In this document: one piece after another, positions 1-5,226 of the stretch
Layout: the number at the start of each line of letters is the position of its first letter
Numbering within the stretch: the first letter of the stretch is position 1
Made by a program: the position numbers and the translations under genes
Source: an uncultured Pseudomonadota bacterium
Lineage (GTDB): Bacteria > Myxococcota_A > Polyangia > HGW-17
Direction: 5' to 3'
DNA length: 6,455 nucleotides
Assembly: GCA_938004375.1 (NCBI GenBank)
Contig: CALKWH010000225.1
Span: 1-6,455, forward strand
Notes under the pieces: generated by a model
Database searches by the model: none
Seen by the model: the letters and a program-made list of their open reading frames with translations, nothing else
What the model was told of the DNA's origin: nothing

Positions 1-1
1 T

Positions 2-472
2 GGCGCGGGGCGTGACGGGGAGCCGACCGCGCACCGGGCCCTGGCCGGACAGGGCCCGCGGGAGGGCGAGCTCCGGCGGCGGGCCGGAAGGCTGGGCATC
101 GCCGACCGGGTGCACCTGCTCGGTCACCGCAAGGGCATCGCCCGCGTCCTCTCCGGGTGCGACGTGTTTCTGATGAGCTCCACCTCCGAGGGAACCCCCG
201 GCGCGTTGATCGAGGCGCTCGCGGCGGGCGTCCCGTCCGCCTGCACCAGCGTGGGCGGGATCGCCGACATCACCGCAGGGGAGGAACGGGCCGCGCTGGC
301 GCCGCCGTGGGAGGACGCGCTGCTGTGCGATGCGATGGAGCGCGCCGTCTTCTCGCCGCCGGACATGCGCGCGGTGTCGCGGGCCATCGCCCGGGAGTAC
401 GGCGCCCCCCATGTCGCCCGACGGTTGATGGATTTCTACGAAAGCCTTTGGGCGGCGAGGACCGCCGGCTGA
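2..472 (+). CDS. Glycosyltransferase family 4-like protein, C-terminal part (5' end outside window)
   Basis: This is the C-terminal, nucleotide-sugar-binding half of a GT-B fold glycosyltransferase, which would move a sugar from an activated donor to an acceptor, probably an envelope or capsular polysaccharide or a lipid-linked sugar. The frame is open from base 2 and ends at TGA 470-472, so the true start lies upstream of the window. Visible signatures are AGQGP (the loop after the first C-terminal beta strand), GIADRVHLLG, and CDVFLMSSTSEGTPGALIEALAAG followed by VGGIADI. The last block contains the E-x7-E motif (EGTPGALIE) typical of GT4 enzymes. The tail then has FYESLW, a helix common at GT4 C-termini. 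The gene converges on the beta-barrel gene with only three bases between the stop codons. The fold class is secure; donor and acceptor cannot be read from this fragment. Confidence 0.87.
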   Translation, partial: GAGRDGEPTAHRALAGQGPREGELRRRAGRLGIADRVHLLGHRKGIARVLSGCDVFLMSSTSEGTPGALIEALAAGVPSACTSVGGIADITAGEERAALAPPWEDALLCDAMERAVFSPPDMRAVSRAIAREYGAPHVARRLMDFYESLWAARTAG

Positions 473-475
473 TCG

Positions 476-1183
476 TCAGAACGCCCAACCCAGGCCGAGC
501 TCGACGACGGGGCCGCCATTGACGACCGACGAGGTCTCGAAGGACAGTGGCCCCAGCGTGGTCTCGGGCAGGTGGAAATATCCCGCGTTGAATTCCAGAG
601 ACAGGCCGAAGGGGAAGACGTGGCGGTAGCCGACCGTGGCTTTCAGGCTCCAGGTCACGGCGGTCCTGGAGAACTGGTCCTTGCCCTCGAGTCGCATGAA
701 TCCCCCGGTCAAGGCGAGGTTGAGGCCCCGCGGCGCCTGCCAGGGCACATAGACGGCCACGCCGGCCTGCACGTTCAGGCCGGTGATCGTCACGTCCCTT
801 CCGGGGACCACCTCGCGGGACAGCGTCCTCAGCGAGGGGGAGAGCACCAGGGCCAGGCGGGGATGGAGGACGCGCTGGTATTCCATGGCATAGTTGCCGA
901 AGCCGGCGCCCGCAGCGTTGACCCAGACCAGGTTCCGGGGACCGGTCCAGGCGGGCGTCGCCGGCTCCTCTTTCGGGCCGGTAGGCGCCGCCTCGCCCGC
1001 GAAGGGGTCGGCCTTGCCCTCGGGGGCCGCCGGCAGGAAGGGATCCCTGGGTCGCGGGGTCGGCGTCGGGGTCGCGGTTCCCCCTTCCACGGAGGCGGGG
1101 GCGCCGGTCGGCGCCTGCTGGGCACCCGTGACGGTGGGGAGGAGCAGCAGGGCGAACAGGACGGGGATCGATGCGGTTCTCAT
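476..1183 (-). CDS. Predicted small outer-membrane beta-barrel protein with Pro/Thr-rich N-terminal linker
   Basis: The gene encodes 235 residues. A Sec signal peptide is visible at about residues 1-21 (MRTAS, then a hydrophobic core, then VTGA before QQ). Residues 23-79 are low complexity, rich in Pro, Ala, Thr and Gly, with a TPTPTPRPR run. From about residue 84 the sequence alternates hydrophobic and polar residues in strands separated by short turns (for example LALVLSPSL, LNVQAGVAVYVPW, GLNLALTGGFMRL, LKATVGYRHVF, GLSLEFNAGYF). It ends GPVVELGLGWAF, with the C-terminal Phe that is typical of substrates of the BAM complex. I infer a small barrel of about eight strands, like OmpW or OmpA-type barrels in size, with no specific family recognised. 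AAGGAG lies seven bases before the ATG. It sits 27 bases downstream of the lipoprotein gene on the same strand, so co-transcription is likely. Confidence 0.8.
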   Translation of the reverse strand: MRTASIPVLFALLLLPTVTGAQQAPTGAPASVEGGTATPTPTPRPRDPFLPAAPEGKADPFAGEAAPTGPKEEPATPAWTGPRNLVWVNAAGAGFGNYAMEYQRVLHPRLALVLSPSLRTLSREVVPGRDVTITGLNVQAGVAVYVPWQAPRGLNLALTGGFMRLEGKDQFSRTAVTWSLKATVGYRHVFPFGLSLEFNAGYFHLPETTLGPLSFETSSVVNGGPVVELGLGWAF

Positions 1184-1190
1184 GGGTGCG

Positions 1191-1196
1191 CTCCTT
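1191..1196 (-). promoter_or_regulatory. Ribosome binding site of the beta-barrel gene
   Basis: AAGGAG on the minus strand with a seven-base spacer to ATG 1181-1183. It fixes this start and falls in the 27-base gap after the lipoprotein stop codon, which allows translation of the second gene from a shared transcript. Confidence 0.8.
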
Positions 1197-1210
1197 GGCC
1201 GATTTTGGGC

Positions 1211-2122
1211 CTAGTCTAAACAATAGATGGCGGTGCGTGTGTATTCTTCGGGTTCCTGGGGGAGAATGGGCACGACCTGCAGGGTGGTCTGATTGAAGGC
1301 GGAGAGCTCCCGGCGCGGGAAGGAGATCAGCAGGCAGGGGGCGGCGCCGCAGATCGACTGGCAGGTCTCCGTGGTCGGTCCATCGATCACGAAAGCGGCT
1401 TCTTCCGGCAGGCAGACGTCCTCCTGGTAATAAACGGTCACCTCGTTGCGGACCATGCCCAGGTGCTGGCAGGCCAGCCCGGCGGCGAAAGAGGAGTGGG
1501 TCGCCCAGGGCGTCGCGGCCGCGTTGCAGTACGCGTCGCTGCCCGCGAACTCGGTTTCATCGGTGGGGTCCATGCCCGTGGTGTAGGCCGGGAACCGCAG
1601 GCGGCACCTCGGCAGACAATGGGTCGAACCGTCCGAACCGTCGTAGACCACGCCGGAGCCCACGGGGCAGGAGGTCTCGTCGGGTACCCGCCCGTTGCGG
1701 GGCGCAGGAAAGCCCAGGGCGGTCGCGCAGGGTCCGTCGTCGTCGGTCCCATCGCAGTGGGTCTGTCCCCAGGTCCGGCAGTACGGAGCGGTCTGGCAGT
1801 CGGCGTCGGCGCAATCCGCGTCGCCGTCGCCGTCGTCGTCGTGGCCGTTCTCGCAGGACTCCAGGGTTTCGCTGCGACCGATCTGCGCCCATTCCTCCGT
1901 GCGGATGCACAGGCCCCACTTCCCCTCGGCGGTGGATTGCATGCGGGAGTCGATCCAGCGGGCATACACGTCGAGGTAGGGGTGGCAGACCAGACCTTCG
2001 GGACATTGGGAGTCCTGTTCACAGGCGAAGACGCCGGAGACGGTGATGACCTCGGCTTCGAGGTTGCAGGCGGACAGGACCCAGAGGACGGGGAACAGCA
2101 GGGTGAAGGTACGTGAAACCAT
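1211..2122 (-). CDS. Cysteine-rich lipoprotein with Asp/Cys repeat motif, function unknown
   Basis: The gene encodes 303 residues. It begins with a lipoprotein signal: MVSRT, a hydrophobic core, and lipobox LSAC with the lipidated Cys at residue 19, followed by Asn. Residue +2 is not Asp, which under E. coli Lol rules would allow export to the outer membrane. Near the N-terminus C-EQDSQ-C-PEGLV-C (residues 34-46) gives a short disulfide-type knot. Residues 88-109 hold the motif with C90, N92-G93, D95-D97, G98-D99-G100, D103-C104 and D106-x-D108-C109, resembling calcium-binding, thrombospondin type 3-like Asp loops. There are 20 cysteines besides the lipobox one, an even number that fits full disulfide pairing in the periplasm or on the surface. 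No enzyme motif is visible. AGGAG lies six bases before the ATG. It is the first gene of a likely two-gene unit with the beta-barrel protein, which suggests a shared envelope role (inference). Confidence 0.85.
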   Translation of the reverse strand: MVSRTFTLLFPVLWVLSACNLEAEVITVSGVFACEQDSQCPEGLVCHPYLDVYARWIDSRMQSTAEGKWGLCIRTEEWAQIGRSETLESCENGHDDDGDGDADCADADCQTAPYCRTWGQTHCDGTDDDGPCATALGFPAPRNGRVPDETSCPVGSGVVYDGSDGSTHCLPRCRLRFPAYTTGMDPTDETEFAGSDAYCNAAATPWATHSSFAAGLACQHLGMVRNEVTVYYQEDVCLPEEAAFVIDGPTTETCQSICGAAPCLLISFPRRELSAFNQTTLQVVPILPQEPEEYTRTAIYCLD

Positions 2123-2128
2123 CGGTGG

Positions 2129-2133
2129 CTCCT
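2129..2133 (-). promoter_or_regulatory. Ribosome binding site of the first lipoprotein gene
   Basis: AGGAG on the minus strand, six bases before ATG 2120-2122. It supports this start over the longer alternative frame that overlaps the region. Confidence 0.75.
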
Positions 2134-2172
2134 ATGGACGGGTGGGCAGGCGCCCTCCGTCCGGTCGGACGC

Positions 2173-2201
2173 AATATAAAGGAAGCCTCCCGGACTCACA
2201 A
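2173..2201 (-). promoter_or_regulatory. Sigma70-like promoter for the lipoprotein/beta-barrel unit
   Basis: Read on the minus strand, a -35 box TTGTGA (2196-2201) is followed by a 17-base spacer and a -10 box TATATT (2173-2178). Both hexamers are close to TTGACA and TATAAT, and the spacing is ideal. The transcript would start near 2166, giving a leader of about 44 bases before the ATG at 2122. The short AT-rich run stands out in this GC-rich background. This is a prediction from sequence pattern only. Confidence 0.6.
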
Positions 2202-2228
2202 GCGGCCATTGGACAGCGGCCATTGGAC
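2201..2228. repeat. Perfect tandem 14-bp direct repeat upstream of the lipoprotein promoter
   Basis: AGCGGCCATTGGAC occurs twice without a gap, at 2201-2214 and 2215-2228. The first base of the pair overlaps the -35 box of the minus-strand promoter, so the two copies would lie at about -35 to -62 from the predicted transcription start. That is a usual place for a pair of activator sites. It could equally be a recent slippage duplication. No regulator can be named. Confidence 0.9.
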
Positions 2229-2240
2229 GACAAAATGGGG

Positions 2241-2262
2241 GAAAACGAGTTTTCACGTTTTC
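2241..2262. promoter_or_regulatory. Palindromic AT-rich site, possible operator, between divergent genes
   Basis: GAAAACGAGTTTTC (2241-2254) is a perfect inverted repeat with six-base arms around a GA centre. The left arm can also pair with CGTTTTC at 2256-2262 (seven-base arms, eight-base loop), so two mutually exclusive pairings exist. The site lies between the minus-strand lipoprotein promoter and the plus-strand small gene. It is a candidate operator or RNA element. No poly-T follows, so I do not call it a terminator. Confidence 0.35.
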
Positions 2263-2300
2263 GGGCGCAACCGGCTGCGCTCGGAGACGACAATGGAGGC

Positions 2301-2693
2301 ATGCGCATCCCGACCGGTCCTGCCCGTTCCCCGTCTCCCCCTTGCCCACCGGGCCGGTCGACGCCGGTCCGGCAAAAGGCGCAACGCCCCGTCCCCCTCG
2401 TTGGCCCCGCCGGTTCGCATGGTCCCTTGGGTGCCGCCGGACCGGCCTCGCCGCCCTTTGCTCCGGGAGGCGTCTCCGGGGGCGTCGTGCTCAAGGAGCT
2501 GCGTCTGGAGCCGGGGCCCCGGCCTCGGCTGCTGCTTCGGGTGACGCACCCGATCCATCGCGAGCTCTTCATCACCCTGGTCGCGTTGCCGACCGGTGTC
2601 TGCGTGGAGATCCGCTGCGCGCGGCCCGAACTGATGGCCAGACGCTGGCCGCGGGGGCGCGGGCGACTGCGCGTTCGCTTCGTGAGATCGTGA
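2301..2693 (+). CDS. Small protein of unknown function, Pro-rich N-terminal half
   Basis: The gene would encode 130 residues. I do not recognise the family. The case rests on codon bias: in this frame the third positions from 2487 to 2690 are about 85% G or C (73% from 2301 to 2486), and the competing frames give low-complexity Arg/Pro/Ala shadows. Residues 1-60 are rich in Pro, Gly and Ala and look like a flexible linker. Residues 62-130 look like a folded domain with beta-type stretches (VVLKELRLEPG, RLLLRVTH, ELFITLVALPTGVCVEIRC) and a basic end (RRWPRGRGRLRVRFVRS). There is no signal peptide or membrane segment. The start is uncertain: GGAGG lies only one base before ATG 2301, an in-frame ATG at 2235 has a poor ribosome site and weaker codon bias, and GTG 2487 would give only the folded part. 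It is divergent from the lipoprotein gene and converges on recG with 33 bases between the stops. Confidence 0.5.
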   Translation: MRIPTGPARSPSPPCPPGRSTPVRQKAQRPVPLVGPAGSHGPLGAAGPASPPFAPGGVSGGVVLKELRLEPGPRPRLLLRVTHPIHRELFITLVALPTGVCVEIRCARPELMARRWPRGRGRLRVRFVRS

Positions 2694-2696
2694 CTG

Positions 2697-2738
2697 GCGG
2701 ATTTCCTATCCGCCGGAGCGGATTTCCTATCCGCCGGA
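2697..2738. repeat. Perfect tandem 21-bp repeat with hairpins at the 3' end of recG
   Basis: Two identical 21-bp units, 2697-2717 and 2718-2738, lie head to tail. Each starts GCGGATTTCC and ends ATCCGCCGGA. Each contains an inverted repeat: GGCGGAT/ATCCGCC around TTCCT in the first (2696-2714, seven pairs) and GCGGAT/ATCCGC in the second (2718-2734, six pairs). The second unit codes for the last three RecG residues (Ser-Gly-Gly) and its TAG stop. Because the other unit carries the same codons in the same phase, losing either copy would leave RecG unchanged, which fits a neutral slippage duplication. The position between two convergent genes also fits a transcript-end structure, though neither side has a T-run. 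Confidence 0.92.
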
Positions 2739-5060
2739 TTCATCAAAGAGATCCTCACCGAAGCGCGTGCGGACCACGAAGGCCAGATCCGGGTGGTCCG
2801 AAAGGTCTGGGCTCCTCGACAGCAGCGACCGGGCCTCGGCGCGGGCGACCTGGAGCAGCTCGAGGTTGCGGATCCACGCCGGTTTGAACAAACCCGCCTG
2901 GCGTCGGCCACCGAGCATGTCGCCCGGACCCCGCATGGCCAGGTCCGCCTCGGCCAGCTCGAAGCCGCTGGTGGTGCGCTCCATCCAGGAGAGCCGCTCC
3001 TTGCCTTCTTCCGTGGGCTTGGCGCCGGCGAACAGCATGCACTCGGCCTCGGGGGCCGGCCGTCGGCCGATGCGTCCCCGCAGTTGGTGCAACTGGGCCA
3101 GGCCGAACCGGTCCGCCTCGAGAATGATCATGAAGTTGGCGTCGGGGATGTCCATGCCGACCTCGACCACCGTGGTGGCCACGAGCACGCGCAGGTCTCC
3201 GGCCTCGAAGTCCCGCAGGATCGGCTCGCGCTCGCGCAGCGGCATGCGGCCGTGGATCACGCCCAGCGGGAGCTCGGGGAACTCCTGGCGGAAGTAGCTC
3301 GTGGCCACGTCGATGCTGGCCCGTTCGGCGTCCTCCACGGCGTCGATCAGGGGGACGATGACGAAGCCCTTCCCCGCTCCGGCGACGGCGCAAGCGAAGC
3401 GCGCGAGGGCCTGCTTTTTCTGCGTCTTGGTGTGGTAGGCCCGCGTGACCACCGTCGGACGGCCCGGAGGCAGCTCGTCAATGCGCGAGCTCTCCAAATC
3501 CCCGTATACAGTCAGCGCCAGGCTGCGCGGGATGGGCGTGGCCGTCATCACGAGCAGGTGGGGCTGCTCCCCGGTGCCCCCCTTGCTCACCAGGCGCGCC
3601 CGCTGGTCGACGCCGAAGCGATGCTGTTCATCCACGATCACCAGCCCCAGGTCGGCGAAGGCGATGCGGTCCTGGATCAGGCTGTGCGTCCCCACCAGTA
3701 TCCGGATCTTCCCCGCCTCGAGCAGCGCCAGCGTGGACTCGCGCGCGGCCGAAGGCGTGTCAGAGGTTAAAAGCGCGGCCTGCCAGCCGAAGCGGGCACA
3801 CCAGGCCGAGATCGAACGGAACTGCTGTTCGGCGAGCAGGGTGGTGGGGGCCATGATCGCCGCCTGGCGGCCGATGCCCACGACGTGGGCGGCGCACACG
3901 AAGGCCACGGCGGTCTTGCCCGAGCCCACGTCGCCCTGCAACAGGCGGCGCATGGGGTGCCCTGCGGCGAGGTCGGCGAGGATCTCGCCGATGGCCCGCC
4001 GCTGCGCCCCCGTGAGCTCGAAGCCGAACACGGCGGCGTACTCCCCGGTGCGATCCTCGCGCACGCGGCAGGCCTCCATGCGGTCCGCTTGGCCGCAGCG
4101 CAGGCCGATGGCGCACTGCAGTCCGAACACCTCTTCGAACAGCAGGCGCTGCTGAGCCGGGTGCGTTCCCCCCTGCAGGCGCTGCAAATCCTGGGTGTCC
4201 AGCCGGTCGGCGTCTGGGCGGTGGATGCAGGCGAGGGCCTCCTGCAGCGGCCACAGGCCGTGGCGGGTCTCCACCTCGGCCGGCAGCGTCCGGGCGGCGG
4301 GGACACACTCGAGCGCCGCGGACATCAGGCGCTGCAGGAGGCCGTTCCCGAGTCCGCCCGTGGCGGGATAGAGCACGCCCACCCCCGAGGGGCGCTCGGC
4401 GAGGACGCGGGGGTGCACGAGCTGGCGGCGGTTCCCGTGGAAATGCGGCTCCCCGATGAAATAGAGCTCGGCGCCCTTTTTGAGGAGCTGGGACAGCCCG
4501 GGCACGAACTGGAACCACAGCAGTTGCAGCTCGCCGGTGTCGTCCCGGGCGGTGGCGAAGCACTTGCGACCGATCCGCTGGACCTTCTCCACCCGCAGGA
4601 AGAACAACTGGGGCGTCTTCTCCTCGCAGGAGGCGACGGGGACGATCGTGCGGAAATCCAGATAGCCCCGGGGCAGGCAGAACAGCAGATCGGCGCAGGA
4701 TGTGATGCCCGCATCGTTCAGAGCCGCGGCCGTGGCCGGCCCGCAGCCACGCAGCCGGGACACGGGGGCCGACCATAGATCCCGCCAGTCGGCGATCGGG
4801 GTGACGGGCGTGGTTTTCGGCGAGGCCCGCTTCGGCTTCTCCGGGGCCGGCCGCAGGCGCCCCATGTCCCACAGCCGGAGGCCGACCGAGGCCCAGACCC
4901 GTCGCCGGTGGGCCGGCAGGGCGGCGTGCTCGGCGATCCAGGCCCGGGTCTCGGGATCCTCGGCCAGAACCTGGGGCAACCGGGCGCCCAGGGCGGCGTG
5001 GCGGTCGTCGGTGGGGTCGGCCGAGGCCTCGAGGAGGAGGGTGCGCAGGCTGGGTTCCAT
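2727..5060 (-). CDS. recG: ATP-dependent DNA helicase RecG
   Basis: RecG is the superfamily 2 helicase that rewinds and reverses stalled replication forks and branch-migrates Holliday junctions. The chosen ATG gives 777 residues, complete. Residues 1 to about 95 are an N-terminal extension; E. coli RecG (693 residues) lacks one, while Thermotoga RecG (about 780) has one. The wedge/OB domain follows, starting with a helix-hairpin-helix-like stretch (SRLRGCGPATAAAL, from 101). Helicase motifs are intact: Walker A GDVGSGKT at 376-383, Walker B DEQH at 477-480, TATPIPRS from 506, motif V region TTVVEVGMDIPDANF, and motif VI QLRGRIGR at 659-666. The RecG-specific TRG segment follows (TTSGFELAEADLAMRGPGDMLGG), with GGRRQAG where many homologues have GTRQSG. 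The frame stays open upstream to an ATG at 5171, but those codons cover the divergent promoter and look non-coding, so the inner ATG is preferred. The ribosome site there is weak. It is divergent from the second lipoprotein gene and probably monocistronic. Confidence 0.97.
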   Translation of the reverse strand: MEPSLRTLLLEASADPTDDRHAALGARLPQVLAEDPETRAWIAEHAALPAHRRRVWASVGLRLWDMGRLRPAPEKPKRASPKTTPVTPIADWRDLWSAPVSRLRGCGPATAAALNDAGITSCADLLFCLPRGYLDFRTIVPVASCEEKTPQLFFLRVEKVQRIGRKCFATARDDTGELQLLWFQFVPGLSQLLKKGAELYFIGEPHFHGNRRQLVHPRVLAERPSGVGVLYPATGGLGNGLLQRLMSAALECVPAARTLPAEVETRHGLWPLQEALACIHRPDADRLDTQDLQRLQGGTHPAQQRLLFEEVFGLQCAIGLRCGQADRMEACRVREDRTGEYAAVFGFELTGAQRRAIGEILADLAAGHPMRRLLQGDVGSGKTAVAFVCAAHVVGIGRQAAIMAPTTLLAEQQFRSISAWCARFGWQAALLTSDTPSAARESTLALLEAGKIRILVGTHSLIQDRIAFADLGLVIVDEQHRFGVDQRARLVSKGGTGEQPHLLVMTATPIPRSLALTVYGDLESSRIDELPPGRPTVVTRAYHTKTQKKQALARFACAVAGAGKGFVIVPLIDAVEDAERASIDVATSYFRQEFPELPLGVIHGRMPLREREPILRDFEAGDLRVLVATTVVEVGMDIPDANFMIILEADRFGLAQLHQLRGRIGRRPAPEAECMLFAGAKPTEEGKERLSWMERTTSGFELAEADLAMRGPGDMLGGRRQAGLFKPAWIRNLELLQVARAEARSLLSRSPDLSDHPDLAFVVRTRFGEDLFDESGG

Positions 5061-5142
5061 CGCGGACCCGTTTGTAGCGCAGGCGCCTGGCCGAATCCAT
5101 CCCAAAGCGCAGCGGCGGTGCGACCCGTGCGGGAAAAATTTC

Positions 5143-5170
5143 TTGACACCTTTGGAAACTGAGGTATGCA
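5143..5170 (+). promoter_or_regulatory. Promoter with consensus -35 box for the second lipoprotein
   Basis: A perfect -35 box TTGACA (5143-5148) is followed after 16 bases by TATGCA (5165-5170), a weaker -10 box that keeps the leading TAT. The upstream flank GGGAAAAATTTC is AT-rich and could act as an UP-like element. The start of transcription would be near 5177, giving a leader of about 50 bases. The weak -10 beside a perfect -35 suggests either activator help or strong basal recognition. This is a pattern-based prediction. Confidence 0.6.
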
Positions 5171-5186
5171 CTGTCAGTCATTTCCC

Positions 5187-5217
5187 GCCCCGCCATCGCG
5201 GCGGGGCACCAAGGAGG
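5187..5217 (+). promoter_or_regulatory. Leader hairpin and strong ribosome binding site of the second lipoprotein
   Basis: GCCCCGCC (5187-5194) and GGCGGGGC (5200-5207) form a perfect eight-pair GC stem with a five-base loop. Three bases later comes AAGGAGG (5211-5217), a near-complete anti-16S match, nine bases before ATG 5227. The stem does not include the ribosome site, so it more likely protects the 5' end of the mRNA or blocks read-through than masks translation. The combination suggests a well-expressed gene. Confidence 0.65.
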
Positions 5218-5226
5218 CAATCTAAA

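Noticed and set aside
110..112. GTG as start of the glycosyltransferase
   Set aside because: The frame is open to the window edge and residues before this codon (AGQGP, GIADR) are conserved GT4 sequence, so the real start is upstream.
270..1223. Minus-strand 317-codon frame overlapping the barrel gene
   Set aside because: Arg/Pro-rich shadow that also runs antisense through the glycosyltransferase. The barrel frame has a signal peptide and C-terminal Phe.
1438..2349. Minus-strand 303-codon frame overlapping the first lipoprotein
   Set aside because: Low-complexity Pro/Arg/Thr product with no signal or motif. The lipoprotein frame has lipobox, paired cysteines and a good ribosome site.
2696..2734. 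Intrinsic transcription terminator at the recG end
   Set aside because: The hairpins are real but short, and no T-run follows on either strand, so it is recorded as a repeat rather than a terminator.
3760..5220. Minus-strand 486-codon frame over recG
   Set aside because: Arg/Pro/Gly-rich shadow of recG in another frame with no family features, while recG in the true frame has all helicase motifs.
4702..5226. Upstream extension of the second lipoprotein frame
   Set aside because: The frame happens to be open across recG, but the lipoprotein signal, promoter, hairpin and ribosome site all point to ATG 5227.
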